A DNA stretch of 64,000 nt from Betaproteobacteria bacterium (GCA_009779265.1 WREP01000006.1:1-64000), one strand, 5' to 3'; counted from the stretch's first letter, positions 46,737-59,004 are shown. Numbers and translations are program-made. Notes: a model not told the origin generated them from the sequence alone.

Positions 46737-47939
46737 TTCGCCGCGATCGCCGCCCTCGGCACGACTCAGGGTCTGCGTCGGGGCGTGCAGAAGCTTGTTG
46801 GTCAGCCGCTGCGACAACTGTTCGAGCACTTTTTCCGGCGCTTCGCCGCGGGCCAGCAGCTTTGTTGCATGTTCCAGCTCGTTGCGGCGCATGCGCTCGG
46901 CGGCATCGCGCAGCGCGCGGATCACCGGCACCGTGTCGCGTGCCGCCAGCCAGGCGAGGAAATCCTCAACCTGGCGATTGATGATGTCCTCGGCCTGAAA
47001 TACCGCCGCCTGCCGCGATTCGAGACCGCTTTCGACGACCTGGGCAAGATCGTCCACGGTATAGAGAAAAACGTCGTCGAGCTCGCCGACCTCCTGCTCG
47101 ATATCGCGCGGCACCGCCAGATCGACCATGAACATCGGCCGATGGCGGCGCGCCTTGACCGCCCGCTCGACCATGCCCAGGCCAATGATCGGCAACGGCG
47201 CGGCGGTGCAGGAAACGACGATATCGTTGCGGGCCAGATGCTCGGCCAGACTGTCGAGGCGGATGACGGTGCCGTTGTGCCGCTCGGCCAGGTTGCGACC
47301 GCGCTCCAGCGTGCGATTGGCGATAGTCACGGCCTTCGGCTGGCGGGCGCAGAAATGGGCGGCGCAGGACTCGATCATCTCGCCGGCGCCGATGAAGAGG
47401 ATGTTCTGCTCCGCGATCGAGGCGAAGATGCGCTCGGCCAGATGGACGCTGGCGGCAGCCATGGAAACGATATTGGCGCCGATGGCGGTGGTGCTGCGCA
47501 CCTCCTTGGCCACCGAAAAGGAACGCTGGAACAGCTTGTGCAATTGCGTGCCGAGAGTGCCGCTCTCCTCGGCGGCGCGCACCGCCTCCTTCATCTGGCC
47601 GAGAATCTGCGGCTCGCCGACGACCATCGAATCGAGGCCGCTGGCGACGCGGAAAGCATGGCGAATCGCCGCCGGCTGCTCGTGGGTGTAAAGATAAGGC
47701 GCCAGTTCCCCGCGCTCGATCTGGTGGTAGCTGCTCAGCCAGTCGATGAGCGCTTCCGGCGTCTCGGCGGCGCAGTAGATTTCCGTCCGGTTACAGGTCG
47801 ACAGAATCGCCGCTTCCTTGACCGACTGGCCGCGCGTCAGGTCGGCCAGAGCGTGCGCCAGTTTCCCGGCATCAAAGGCCACGCGCTCGCGGATGGCGAG
47901 CGGCGCGGAATGATGGTTGAGGCCGAGGATGAAAATCAC
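46689..47939 (-). CDS. hemA: Glutamyl-tRNA reductase
   Basis: First committed step of the C5 tetrapyrrole pathway, glutamyl-tRNA to glutamate-1-semialdehyde. It has 416 aa. Signature [10 protein letters not shown] with the catalytic cysteine near residue 50, [21 protein letters not shown] site [12 protein letters not shown], and the C-terminal dimerisation helix. GTG start at 47939. A candidate extended -10 lies 32 bp upstream. Its last 16 codons are antisense to the diguanylate cyclase gene. Confidence 0.96.
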   Translation of the reverse strand: MIFILGLNHHSAPLAIRERVAFDAGKLAHALADLTRGQSVKEAAILSTCNRTEIYCAAETPEALIDWLSSYHQIERGELAPYLYTHEQPAAIRHAFRVASGLDSMVVGEPQILGQMKEAVRAAEESGTLGTQLHKLFQRSFSVAKEVRSTTAIGANIVSMAAASVHLAERIFASIAEQNILFIGAGEMIESCAAHFCARQPKAVTIANRTLERGRNLAERHNGTVIRLDSLAEHLARNDIVVSCTAAPLPIIGLGMVERAVKARRHRPMFMVDLAVPRDIEQEVGELDDVFLYTVDDLAQVVESGLESRQAAVFQAEDIINRQVEDFLAWLAARDTVPVIRALRDAAERMRRNELEHATKLLARGEAPEKVLEQLSQRLTNKLLHAPTQTLSRAEGGDRGELQLAASRLFHLRTGD

Positions 47940-47970
47940 CGGGGCAGGCTAAAGGCACGAAAGGGGGGCG

Positions 47971-47979
47971 ATTATAGCA
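47971..47979 (-). promoter_or_regulatory. Candidate extended -10 promoter of hemA
   Basis: TGCTATAAT on the reverse strand (TGn plus consensus TATAAT), 32 bp upstream of the hemA GTG, in a very GC-rich gap. There is no -35, as is usual for extended -10 promoters. Confidence 0.45.
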
Positions 47980-48097
47980 CCGCCCCCCGGCCCCCTCCCG
48001 GCCCGGAGCGCAAGAGAAGCGCCGGCTTTTCCGGGCTCGCCCTGTTCCCCGAAGCGGCAAGCGGCTATCATGCGGCATTCCCTTGCCGCCACCGACC

Positions 48098-48841
48098 ATG
48101 ATGCGCCTTTCCCTGCCCGCAACGCTTCTGCTCAGCATCCTGCTCGCCGCCTGCGCCAGTAGCCGTCAAACCACGTTGTCCCAGCGGCTGGAACAGACCG
48201 GGCCGCTCAGAATCAATCCCGCCCTGCTCGGCCAGCCAGCGCCAGCCCCGGCGCCGCCGGAAGCCCCGCCCCGGACTGTCGCCGATGCACCAGCCCAAAC
48301 CCCAAGCGAAGCGCCGACCCGGGTAGAGGCCGAAGTTCCGCCTCAAGCGCCGGCCCAGGTTCCGACCGAAACGCCGACGCAAGTACCGACTCAGACGCAA
48401 GCGCCCGCCCAGACGCCGGCAGCCGCCACCAGACCGGCAGCGCCCTCCGCCAGTCAGGTGCAAGTACTCAGCGCCGACTTCGGCCTGTTCCAATTGACGG
48501 AAAACGAAGAGTGGGATTTCGCGCCCGCCCGAACGGTTCCGCTGGCGGTCGGGCAGGCATACGGCTGGATGGTGAAGCTGAAAACCGCCCAGACCAAGGT
48601 CAAGTGGCGCGAAGAATTGACCCTGCCCGCCCCGCCGGAAGTCTGGAGCAACACGCCGCAAGGCCAGCACACGCTATCGTCCGACCGCCGGGTTTCCGTG
48701 ACCGAGGGTGAAAGCGAGCCGATCCAGGGCGCCATCTACAGCTCGTGGTCCGTCGCGCCAGGCGACCCCAAGGGGCGTTACATCATCCGCCTCAGCATCG
48801 AAAACGCCACTCCCATCGTCTTCGAGTTCGATGTCGAGTAG
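48098..48841 (+). CDS. Lipoprotein with Pro/Ala/Thr-rich linker
   Basis: A 247-aa protein. Lipobox LAAC at about residues 15-18 (LLLSILLAACASS). A low-complexity linker about 45-125 has repeating short P-T-Q/E-A-P units (PTETPTQVPTQTQAPAQTPA). A folded C-terminal domain about 130-247 contains GQAYGWMVKLKTAQTKVKWR, WSVAPGDPKGRYIIRLSIEN. No family is recognised with confidence; it probably spans the periplasm from an outer-membrane anchor (inference). Convergent with ftsX. Confidence 0.7.
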   Translation: MMRLSLPATLLLSILLAACASSRQTTLSQRLEQTGPLRINPALLGQPAPAPAPPEAPPRTVADAPAQTPSEAPTRVEAEVPPQAPAQVPTETPTQVPTQTQAPAQTPAAATRPAAPSASQVQVLSADFGLFQLTENEEWDFAPARTVPLAVGQAYGWMVKLKTAQTKVKWREELTLPAPPEVWSNTPQGQHTLSSDRRVSVTEGESEPIQGAIYSSWSVAPGDPKGRYIIRLSIENATPIVFEFDVE

Positions 48842-48847
48842 GCGGGG

Positions 48848-49747
48848 CTAATCGAATCGCCGCAGCGACAGGCTGACCGACAACTGGGCGCCGAGCCAGC
48901 CAAGCAGCGCGCCGCCGATGCCGAGCACGGCCGCGCCGCTGGCCACCGGGGCATGCAGGGTGAAGGCGGTGGCGTAGAGGGCCGCCAGTTCGCCGACCGG
49001 CCCGGCCAGCAGATGCAATCCGGCCAGCACCAGGGCGGCGGCGAGAAGGCCGCCGAGCGCCCCCTGTAACGCGCCGTAGTAGTAGAAAGGCCGGCGGATG
49101 AAAGCATCGGTGGCGCCGATCATCCGCGCCACCTCGATTTCGGCGGCCTGGGCCATGACTTGCAGGCGGATGGTATTGAAGGTCACCGCCACCAGCCCGG
49201 CGGCAAACAGCCCGGCGAGCAGCGCCAGCGCCAGCCGGCCGAGGCGCAGAAAGGCGTCGAAACGCTTGACCCAGGCCGAATCGAGTTGCACATGGGCGAC
49301 TTTCGGCCAGCCGGCCAGTTCCCGGCTCAGGGCTTCGAGCGCCGCCGGGCCGCTGTCGCGCGGTTCAACAATGAAGGCGTCGGGCAAGGGATTCCTCGGC
49401 AGGCTGGCGACGATTTCGGCCATGCCCTCGGTTTGTTGCAGGCGGCGCAGGGCGTCCTCGCGCGGCACAAAGCGCCAGTCCAGCCCGCCGGCCTGGCGCA
49501 GACGGTTTTCGATTTCGCCGGTTTCCTGACGGCTGGCGTTGAGTTCCATGAAAACGCTGATCTGCTTGACGCCGGAAGCGCGGCTGCCCAGTTCGCGCAA
49601 GTTGTCGAGCAGCACATAGCCAAAGGCCGGCAGGGTCAGCGCGATGCCAATCACCAAAAGGGACAGCGCGCTGCTCATCGGCGCGGCAAAGAGGCGACGG
49701 AAGGCCGAGGCGAGGGCGGCGCGGTGCTGGGTCAGCCAGGCGTTCAC
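48848..49747 (-). CDS. ftsX: Cell-division permease FtsX
   Basis: A 299-aa membrane subunit of the FtsEX complex that activates septal peptidoglycan hydrolases through EnvC-type partners. TM1 about 25-48 (ALSLLVIGIALTLPAFGYVLL), periplasmic domain about 55-165, then three helices (LALALLAGLFAAGLVAVTFN and two near the C-terminus). GTG start at 49747, overlapping the ftsE stop (GTGA). Confidence 0.95.
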   Translation of the reverse strand: MNAWLTQHRAALASAFRRLFAAPMSSALSLLVIGIALTLPAFGYVLLDNLRELGSRASGVKQISVFMELNASRQETGEIENRLRQAGGLDWRFVPREDALRRLQQTEGMAEIVASLPRNPLPDAFIVEPRDSGPAALEALSRELAGWPKVAHVQLDSAWVKRFDAFLRLGRLALALLAGLFAAGLVAVTFNTIRLQVMAQAAEIEVARMIGATDAFIRRPFYYYGALQGALGGLLAAALVLAGLHLLAGPVGELAALYATAFTLHAPVASGAAVLGIGGALLGWLGAQLSVSLSLRRFD

Positions 49748-50391
49748 AGGAGCCTCCCGTGGTCGAGGCGCAATACGTTCTGGCAGCGTTCGATCCAGCC
49801 CTGGTCGTGGGTGGCGACGACGACGGTGACGCCGACGCGGTGGAAATCGGCGAACAGGTCGAGGATGGCGCGCGCCGAATCGACATCGAGATTGGCCGCC
49901 GGCTCGTCGGCAAGTAGGACGGTGGGGCGATTGACCACGGCGCGGGCGATGGCCAGGCGCTGCTGCTCGCCGCCGGAAAGGGCGATGGGATTGGCCTTTT
50001 CGCGCGCCAGCAGGCCGACCTTGTCGAGCGCCGCCTGGGCGCGGCGAATGGCGTCGCGGCGCGGCAAGCCGGCGATTTGCAGGGGCAGCAGCACGTTATC
50101 GAGGGCGCTGCGGTCGAACAGCAGCTTCTGATCCTGAAAGACCAGGCCGAAATGCCGGCGCACATAGGGAATGGCGCTGCGCCGCAGGGCCGGGAGATTC
50201 TGCCCATTGACCACCAGACTGCCGGCGGTGGGCCGCTCGATGGAGGCGATCAGCTTGACCAGCGTCGTCTTGCCGGCGCCGGAATGGCCGGTGATGAGCG
50301 CCATCTGCCCGGCGTCGATGGCGAAACTGACCTCGCTGATGGCATCAAAGCCGCCGGGATAGCGTTTGGTCAGGTTGCTGGCGACGATCAT
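49744..50391 (-). CDS. ftsE: Cell-division ATP-binding protein FtsE
   Basis: A 215-aa ABC ATPase. Walker A GHSGAGKTTLVKL, signature LSGGEQQRLAIARAVVNRP, Walker B VLLADEPAANLD, switch histidine in ATHDQGW. It powers FtsX signalling at the divisome. ATG at 50391 chosen over a TTG two codons upstream. Nine bases after ftsY, giving the conserved ftsY-ftsE-ftsX order. Confidence 0.96.
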   Translation of the reverse strand: MIVASNLTKRYPGGFDAISEVSFAIDAGQMALITGHSGAGKTTLVKLIASIERPTAGSLVVNGQNLPALRRSAIPYVRRHFGLVFQDQKLLFDRSALDNVLLPLQIAGLPRRDAIRRAQAALDKVGLLAREKANPIALSGGEQQRLAIARAVVNRPTVLLADEPAANLDVDSARAILDLFADFHRVGVTVVVATHDQGWIERCQNVLRLDHGRLL

Positions 50392-50400
50392 GGGCAACGG

Positions 50401-51360
50401 CTACTCGAACAGCGCCTCGACGAAATCCTTGGCCGAGAAGGGACGCAGGTCATCGATTTGCTCGCCGATGCCGATGAAGCGGATCGGCTTCGGACACTGG
50501 CGGGCGATAGCGGCGACGACGCCGCCCTTGGCGGTGCCGTCGAGCTTGGTGACGACAAGGCCGCTGACGTGAATCGCCTTGTCGAAGGCTTTGACCTGTT
50601 GCAGGGCGTTCTGGCCGATGTTGGCGTCGAGTACCAGGAGGGTTTCGTGCGGGCCGTCCGGCACGATTTTCCGGATTACCCGGCGAACTTTTGCGATTTC
50701 CTCCATCAGATGCAACTGGGTCGGCAGACGGCCGGCGGTATCGGCCAGCACGATGTCGATGCCGCGCGCCTTCGCCGCCGCGATGGCATCGAAGATCACC
50801 GCCGCCGGATCGCCCGATTCCTGGGCGATGACCGTCACGCCATTGCGCTCGCCCCAGGTCTGCAACTGCTCGCGGGCGGCGGCGCGAAAAGTGTCGCCGG
50901 CAGCCAGCAGCACGCTCTTGCCCTGGCTCTGGAAATAGCGGGCCAGCTTGCCGATGGAGGTCGTCTTGCCGGCGCCATTGACGCCGGCAAGCATGATTAC
51001 GCAGGGCTGGTGAGCGCCCACTTCGAGCGGCTGTTCAAGGGGTTGCAGAATGGCCAGCAGCGCCTCGGCCAGGGCTTGCTGGATGGCCTGCGGCGTATCC
51101 AGCTTGTCGCGCTTGGCCGCATTCTTCAATTCGTCGAGCAGGTAAGTAGTCGCCTCGATGCCGACATCGGAAGTCAGCAGCAGGCTTTCCAATTCTTCGA
51201 GAAGTTCGTCGTCGACCTTGCCGCGGGCGAAAATGGATTTGAGTTTGCCGCCCCACTGGGCGCGGGTGCGGGCCAGCCCCTGGAACAGGCGCTCGCGCCA
51301 CGATGGGGCGGCGGTTTCGGCCTGGGCGTCCGGCGCGGATTTTTTCAGGAAACTGAACAT
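50401..51360 (-). CDS. ftsY: Signal recognition particle receptor FtsY
   Basis: SRP receptor GTPase for membrane-protein targeting. It has 319 aa with a short acidic-poor N-terminus ([19 protein letters not shown]), helical N domain about 20-110, and GTPase G domain: [52 protein letters not shown]. The E. coli A-domain is absent, as in many betaproteobacteria. First gene of ftsYEX; divergent from the M16 pair. Confidence 0.96.
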   Translation of the reverse strand: MFSFLKKSAPDAQAETAAPSWRERLFQGLARTRAQWGGKLKSIFARGKVDDELLEELESLLLTSDVGIEATTYLLDELKNAAKRDKLDTPQAIQQALAEALLAILQPLEQPLEVGAHQPCVIMLAGVNGAGKTTSIGKLARYFQSQGKSVLLAAGDTFRAAAREQLQTWGERNGVTVIAQESGDPAAVIFDAIAAAKARGIDIVLADTAGRLPTQLHLMEEIAKVRRVIRKIVPDGPHETLLVLDANIGQNALQQVKAFDKAIHVSGLVVTKLDGTAKGGVVAAIARQCPKPIRFIGIGEQIDDLRPFSAKDFVEALFE

Positions 51361-51440
51361 GGAAGCGGGTATCTCGGGGGAAGCTGACAGGCCGGCGGCA
51401 AGCCGCTAAGATGCCGGTCGGATCGTAAAACCAGCCCCGG

Positions 51441-51449
51441 ATTCTAGCA
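51441..51449 (-). promoter_or_regulatory. Candidate extended -10 of ftsY
   Basis: TGCTAGAAT on the reverse strand, 81-89 bp upstream of the ftsY start, within the 107-bp divergent region to the M16 genes. Only the -10 is convincing. Confidence 0.3.
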
Positions 51450-51467
51450 GAAAGCCCCCCACCTCCC

Positions 51468-52829
51468 ATGCGCATGCGACCTCGACTTCTCACCGCCCTG
51501 CTCTGCCCCTGGCTCATCGGCGCGGCTCTGGCCAATCCCTTTGAGACCACGCTCGACAACGGGCTGCGCATCATCGTCAAGGAAGACCGCCGGGCGCCGA
51601 CGGCGGTGCACATGGTCTGGTACCGGATCGGCAGCATGGACGAGGTCGACGGCGCTTCGGGCGTCGCCCATGTCCTCGAACACATGATGTTCAAGGGCAC
51701 GCCGACGGTCGGCCCGGGCGAGTTCAACCAGCGCGTGGCGGCGGCCGGCGGGCGCGACAACGCCTTCACCAGCCGCGATTACACGGCCTATTTCCAGCAG
51801 ATCCCGAAAGAAAAGCTGGGAGAAATGATGCACCTCGAAGCCGACCGCATGCGCCATCTGACCGTCGACGCCAAGGAATTCGCGCAGGAAATCAAGGTCG
51901 TCATGGAAGAGCGCCGCATGCGCACCGACGACAACCCGGAGGCCAAGCTGTTCGAGCAGATGAATGCCGTCGCCTTGCAGACCCATCCCTACCGGCGGCC
52001 CATCATCGGCTGGATGAACGATCTCGAAAACATGAGCGCCGCCGATGCCAAGGCCTGGTACGACACCTGGTATGTGCCGAACAACGCCTATGTGGTCATT
52101 TCCGGCGATGTCGACCATCAGGAAGTGTTCGCGCTGGCGAAAACGCATTACGGCCCGCTCGCCGCCCGCCCGCTACCGCCGCGCAAGCAACAGGTCGAGC
52201 CGCGTCAGGAAGGGCCGCGCCGCATCACGGTCAAGGCCCCCGCCGAACTGCCGACACTCATCATGGCGTACAAGGCGCCGGTGCTGCGCGACATCGAAAA
52301 GGACAGCGACCCCTACGCCCTGCAAATGCTGGCCGCCATTCTCGACGGCCACGACGCCGCCCGCTTCAACAAAAAGCTGGTACGCGAGGAAAAGGTGGCG
52401 CTGGCCGCCGGCATCGAATACGACAACACCGCCCGCGGCCCGGGCATGCTCTACCTGCACGGCACGCCCGCCGCCGGCAAGACGGTGGCCGATCTCGAAG
52501 CGGCGTTGCGCGGTGAGATCGAGCGTGTGCGCCGGGACGGCGTCAGCGCCGCCGAACTGAAAAGGGCCAAGGCGCAACTCCTGGCCAGCGAGGTGTACAA
52601 GCTTGATTCGATGTTCGGCCAGGCCATGGAAATCGGCCAGATCGAATCGGCCGGCCTGCCCTACCGCCAGCTTGGCCGCATGCTGGAAAAATTGCAGGCG
52701 GTCAGCGCCGCCGATGTGCAGGCGGTGGCCGGCAAGTATTTCGCCGACGACGCCCTGACCGTCGGCGTGCTCGACCCGCAACCCCTGGACGGCAAGCCGC
52801 GCCGTCCGGCCATTCCAACCCGTCATTGA
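51468..52829 (+). CDS. M16 zinc metalloprotease (catalytic subunit)
   Basis: Exported insulinase-family protease of 453 aa. Signal peptide about 1-23 (TALLCPWLIGAALA). Inverted zinc motif HxxEH in GVAHVLEHMMFKGTPTVGPG with the distal glutamate in IKVVMEERRMRTDDNPEA. C-terminal M16 half from about 200. It is the active partner of a two-gene pair; substrate unknown. Stop and next start overlap. Confidence 0.92.
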   Translation: MRMRPRLLTALLCPWLIGAALANPFETTLDNGLRIIVKEDRRAPTAVHMVWYRIGSMDEVDGASGVAHVLEHMMFKGTPTVGPGEFNQRVAAAGGRDNAFTSRDYTAYFQQIPKEKLGEMMHLEADRMRHLTVDAKEFAQEIKVVMEERRMRTDDNPEAKLFEQMNAVALQTHPYRRPIIGWMNDLENMSAADAKAWYDTWYVPNNAYVVISGDVDHQEVFALAKTHYGPLAARPLPPRKQQVEPRQEGPRRITVKAPAELPTLIMAYKAPVLRDIEKDSDPYALQMLAAILDGHDAARFNKKLVREEKVALAAGIEYDNTARGPGMLYLHGTPAAGKTVADLEAALRGEIERVRRDGVSAAELKRAKAQLLASEVYKLDSMFGQAMEIGQIESAGLPYRQLGRMLEKLQAVSAADVQAVAGKYFADDALTVGVLDPQPLDGKPRRPAIPTRH

Positions 52830-54130
52830 TGAAGCGCGCCATGATCCGCCTGTTTTTCTCTGTCCTCGCCCTTCTCGCCGCCCTGCCGGCCACCGCCGGC
52901 GTCGTCATCGAGCACTGGCACACCGCCGCTGGCGCCCGCGTCCAGTTCGTCGCCAGCCGCGGCCTGCCGATGCTCGACGTGCAGGTCGATTTCGCCGCCG
53001 GCTCGATGTTCGACCCGGCCGGCAAATCCGGCCTCGCCGCCCTGACCCGCGCCCTGCTCGACCTCGGCGCCGCTTCCCGCGACGAAACGGCCATCGCCGA
53101 GGAACTGGCCGACGTCGGCGCCCACCTGGGCGGCGGCGCCGACACCGACCGCGCCAGCGTCTCCCTGCGCACGCTCTCCGCGCCGGAAAAACGCGCCGTC
53201 GGCCTCGACATCCTGCGCGCCGCGCTCGCTCAACCGCGCTTCGAAGCGAGCATTCTCGAACGCGAAAAGGAGCGCACCAGCGCCGCTCTCAAGGAGGCCA
53301 TGACCCGGCCCCACAGCATCGCCGGCAAGGCTTTCTGGGCCGCCCTCTACCCGGAGCATCCCTATGGCCGCCAGGCGACGCCGGAATCCATCGCCGCCCT
53401 CGGCCGCGACGACCTCACCGCCTTCCACGCCCGTTACTACACCGCCGCCAACGCCAGCATCACCCTGATCGGCGACCTGTCGCGGGCGGAAGCCGAACAA
53501 ATCGCCGAGCAAATTTCCGCCAGGCTGCCGCCCGGCGCGCCGCAGCCCCTGCCGCCACCACCGGCGGTCGGCAGCGGCGGCGTCACGGCCATCGCCCATC
53601 CGGCGACGCAGGCGCACATCCTCATCGGCCTGCCGGCCATCGAACGCGGCCATCCCGATTTCTTCCCGCTTCTGGTCGGCAACTACACGCTCGGCGGCGG
53701 CGGCTTCGTCTCCCGCCTGATGAAGGAAGTGCGCGACAAGCGCGGCTTCGCCTACAGCGTGTACAGCTATTTTTCCCCGCTCAAACAGACCGGCCCCTTC
53801 CAGATCGGCCTGCAAACCAAGCGCAGCCAGGCCAGGGAAGCCATCGCGCTAAGCCGCGAAGTGCTCGCCCGCTTCCTCGCCGAAGGCCCGAGCGAAGAAG
53901 AACTGGCCGCCGCCAAGGCCAACCTGACCGGCAGCTTCCCGCTGCGTCTGGACAGCAACCGCAAGATTCTCGACAACGTCGCCGTCATCGGCTTCTACGG
54001 CCTGCCGCTCGATTATCTCGACCGCTACCAGGAACGGGTCGCCGCCGTCACCGCCGCCGAGGTCAAGGCCGCCTTCGCCCGCCACGTGCAACCGGCGGCG
54101 CTGCGCACCGTGACCGTCGCCGCCGATTGA
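52829..54130 (+). CDS. M16 peptidase-like protein (non-catalytic subunit)
   Basis: A 433-aa protein with signal peptide about 1-23 (FFSVLALLAALPATAG). Same two-domain M16 fold (SGLAALTRALLDLGAASRDE, TLGGGGFVSRLMKEVRDKRG) but without HxxEH, so it should act as the inactive R/Y-containing half of a heterodimer with the preceding protein. ATG at 52829 overlaps the first subunit's TGA. A palindromic repeat followed by TTTTT ends the operon. Confidence 0.92.
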   Translation: MKRAMIRLFFSVLALLAALPATAGVVIEHWHTAAGARVQFVASRGLPMLDVQVDFAAGSMFDPAGKSGLAALTRALLDLGAASRDETAIAEELADVGAHLGGGADTDRASVSLRTLSAPEKRAVGLDILRAALAQPRFEASILEREKERTSAALKEAMTRPHSIAGKAFWAALYPEHPYGRQATPESIAALGRDDLTAFHARYYTAANASITLIGDLSRAEAEQIAEQISARLPPGAPQPLPPPPAVGSGGVTAIAHPATQAHILIGLPAIERGHPDFFPLLVGNYTLGGGGFVSRLMKEVRDKRGFAYSVYSYFSPLKQTGPFQIGLQTKRSQAREAIALSREVLARFLAEGPSEEELAAAKANLTGSFPLRLDSNRKILDNVAVIGFYGLPLDYLDRYQERVAAVTAAEVKAAFARHVQPAALRTVTVAAD

Positions 54131-54146
54131 AGTGATGACGCCATTT

Positions 54147-54220
54147 CTGGATTGCTTCGTCGCTGCGCTCCTCGCACTGACCAAAACAGCCGTCATTGCG
54201 AGCGCCGCGAAGCAATCCAG
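54147..54220. repeat. 74-bp palindromic repeat element, also a likely terminator
   Basis: Perfect 13-bp outer arms CTGGATTGCTTCG (54147-54159) and CGAAGCAATCCAG (54208-54220), with inner arms that nearly match (GCGCTCCTCGCACTGAC versus GTCATTGCGAGCG). TTTTT follows at 54221-54225. The GTCATTGCGAGC...CGAAGCAATCC type of palindrome is, from memory, a widely dispersed intergenic repeat in bacteria. It lies between the M16 operon and rsmD. Confidence 0.8.
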
Positions 54221-54249
54221 TTTTTGAATCAATGCCGCACTAATTCCCG

Positions 54250-55557
<1,308 letters not shown>

Positions 55558-55566
55558 ATCAGGGCC

Positions 55567-55649
55567 GTAGGCTGGGATGAAGCGTAGCGTAATCCCAGCA
55601 ACGCCGCTTGCTTGCCATGCTGGGTTTTGCGAGACGGCAAGCCCCAATA
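55567..55649. repeat. Imperfect intergenic repeat with hairpin
   Basis: Begins GTAGGCTGGGATGAAGCG; arms GCTGGGAT (55571-55578) and ATCCCAGC (55592-55599) form an 8-bp stem, followed by TGCTGGGTTTTGCGAGACGG. From memory this resembles degraded copies of a GTAGGTTGGG-type intergenic repeat common in proteobacteria. It separates the ferredoxin gene and ruvC and may help termination. Confidence 0.5.
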
Positions 55650-55650
55650 A

Positions 55651-56184
55651 ATGACCGCCACCCGCATTCTCGGCATCGACCCCGGCTTGCGCGTGACGGG
55701 TTTCGGCGTCATCGAGAAACACGGCAACCAGTTGCGCTATGTCGCCAGCGGCTGCATCAAGTCGAACGAGCGGCAAGGGCTGCCGGAGCGGATCGCCACG
55801 TTGTTCACCGGCATCGGCGAGGTGATCGCCACCTACCAGCCGGCGCAGGCGGCGGTGGAGAAGGTGTTCGTCAATGTCAATCCGCAATCGACGCTGCTGC
55901 TCGGTCAGGCGCGCGGGGCGGCGATCAGCGCGCTGGTGCATGGCGGCTTGCCGGTGGCCGAGTACACGGCCTTGCAGGTCAAGCAAGCGGTGGTCGGCCA
56001 TGGCAAGGCGGCCAAGGAGCAGGTGCAGGCGATGGTCGCGCGCTTGCTCAATCTGGCCGGCGCGCCCAGCGCCGATGCCGCCGACGCGCTGGCCTGCGCC
56101 ATCTGCCACGCGCATGGCGGGCAGGGGCTGGGGGCGCTGGCGACGGCCGGGTATCGCGTTCGCGCTGGCCGGCTGATAGGATGA
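55651..56184 (+). CDS. ruvC: Holliday junction resolvase RuvC
   Basis: A 177-aa endonuclease. Catalytic acidic residues: D10 in [14 protein letters not shown], glutamate in [15 protein letters not shown], and aspartates in [16 protein letters not shown]. Starts the ruvC-ruvA-transporter-ruvB run. Confidence 0.97.
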   Translation: MTATRILGIDPGLRVTGFGVIEKHGNQLRYVASGCIKSNERQGLPERIATLFTGIGEVIATYQPAQAAVEKVFVNVNPQSTLLLGQARGAAISALVHGGLPVAEYTALQVKQAVVGHGKAAKEQVQAMVARLLNLAGAPSADAADALACAICHAHGGQGLGALATAGYRVRAGRLIG

Positions 56185-56218
56185 TGGGTCGTTTGAACCT
56201 GCCACCTCCCCCGCACCC

Positions 56219-56797
56219 ATGATTGGAAGATTGAGCGGCCTGATCGCCGAAAAGAACCCGCCGCGCATCCTGCTCGATGTCGGCGGCGTCGGTTATGAAC
56301 TGGATGTGCCGATGAGCACTTTCTACAATCTGCCGGGCATCGGCGAGCGGACGACGCTGCTGACCCATTTCGCGGTGCGCGAGGACGGCCATTTTCTTTA
56401 CGGTTTTCTCGACGAGGCCGAACGCTTTGCCTTCCGCCAGTTGCTGAAAATTGCCGGCATCGGCGCGCGCACCGCGCTGTCGGTGCTCTCCGGCCTGTCG
56501 GTCGGCGATCTGGCGGCGGCCGTCGCCCGCCAGGAAATCGGCCGCCTGATGAAAATCCCCGGCATCGGCAAGAAAACCGCCGAGCGCCTGCTGCTCGAAT
56601 TGAAGGGCAAGCTGGCCGAGGCCGGCGGGCCGGCTCCCGGCGTTGCGGGCGGCGATGCCCGCGACGATATTCTCAACGCCCTGCTCGCCCTCGGCTACAA
56701 CGACAAGGAGGCCAACGCGGCGCTGCGCCAGTTGCCGGCCGACGTCGCCACCGCCGACGGCATCCGCCAGGCGCTCAAACTCCTGTCCAAAGTCTGA
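56219..56797 (+). CDS. ruvA: Holliday junction DNA helicase subunit RuvA
   Basis: A 192-aa protein. [20 protein letters not shown] start, OB fold, two helix-hairpin-helix motifs ([19 protein letters not shown] and [20 protein letters not shown]), C-terminal RuvB-interaction domain. Its stop overlaps the next ATG. Confidence 0.97.
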   Translation: MIGRLSGLIAEKNPPRILLDVGGVGYELDVPMSTFYNLPGIGERTTLLTHFAVREDGHFLYGFLDEAERFAFRQLLKIAGIGARTALSVLSGLSVGDLAAAVARQEIGRLMKIPGIGKKTAERLLLELKGKLAEAGGPAPGVAGGDARDDILNALLALGYNDKEANAALRQLPADVATADGIRQALKLLSKV

Positions 56798-57851
56798 TGC
56801 TCGCCCAACTCGACCCCAAACGGCTGGCGCAAATCGCGCTGGTAGCGCTGCTCATCGTCGGCTGCGTCACAGTGTTGCTGCCCTTTATCGGCGCCATTCT
56901 CTTCGCCCTCGTCATCTGGGTATGCGCCTGGGACATCTACAGCAACCGGCTGCTGCCGCGCCTGGGCGGACGCCGCGCGCTCGGCGCCTCGCTGGTGGTG
57001 CTGGCGCTGACCCTGATCCTGCTGCTGCCGACGCTGTTTCTTGCCAGCGCGCTGGCCAGCGGCACCGACAGCCTGATCGAGTTCATCAAGCCGCATATCG
57101 AGAGCGGCCTGCCCATCCACCCGCCGACCTGGCTGGTCAACCTGCCGCTGGTCGGCGGCGAGATCGATCATGCCTGGCAGCAATTGGCCAGCGACCGCGA
57201 GTCGCTCAACGCCGCCCTCAAGCAATTGATCGCGCCGACCCGTGGCCTGCTCGTCGCCACCGCCGGCATCGCCGCCAATGGCCTGTTGCAGATGGCGCTG
57301 GCGCTGTTCGTCGCCTATTTCCTGTTCCGCGACGGCAAGGAACTCAACCAGGCGCTGAGCGTCGCCGCCGACAAACTGGGCGGCGAACTGGGCGCCGGCA
57401 TGCTGGTCAGGGCGCGCGACACCGTACTCGGCGTCATGGTCGGCCTCGTCGGCACCGCCGCCGCTCAGGGGACGGTGGCAATCATCGGCTTTCTCATCGC
57501 CGGCGTGCCGGGGGCGATGGTGCTTGGCTTCGCCACCTTCTTCCTTTCGATGATGCCGGCCCTCGGCCCGCCGCTGATCTGGGGCGGCGCCGCCATCTGG
57601 CTATACGGCGAGGGACAGACCGCTTGGGCGATTTTCATGGCGCTGTACGGCTTCTTCGTCATCAGCAGCATCGACAATTTCATCAAACCCATCCTCATGG
57701 CGCGCGGCGCCGGCCTGTCCATCCTGCTGGTGGCGCTCGGCGTCTTTGGCGGCGTGCTGGTGTTCGGCTTCATTGGTATTTTCCTCGGCCCGGCGTTGCT
57801 GGCCCTTGGGCAGATGCTGTTCACCCGCTGGATAAGCCAGGAACCCGCCGC

Positions 57852-57855
<4 letters not shown>
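56797..57855 (+). CDS. AI-2E family transporter (PerM/YdiK-like)
   Basis: A 352-aa membrane protein with about eight helices: [20 protein letters not shown] and [20 protein letters not shown] near the start, [20 protein letters not shown] and the conserved [10 protein letters not shown] at the end. The family is widely named for AI-2 export but substrates vary. It starts on the last base of the ruvA stop (TGATG) and overlaps ruvB by 4 bp, so the resolvasome genes flank it in a single coupled operon. Confidence 0.9.
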
Positions 57856-58925
<1,070 letters not shown>

Positions 58926-59004
58926 TTCCGGGCATGGGCAAAACATGACTTGCGGCAGCCCCGTGCGTCTTGCGGCTGGGCGGATGATCCGTCGCCGGCA
59001 AGCC

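Noticed and set aside
48220-48460. Short repeats as a possible CRISPR or microsatellite array
   Set aside because: They are codons of the Pro/Ala/Thr-rich linker of a lipoprotein, with no constant spacer-repeat pattern. No CRISPR array is present in the window.
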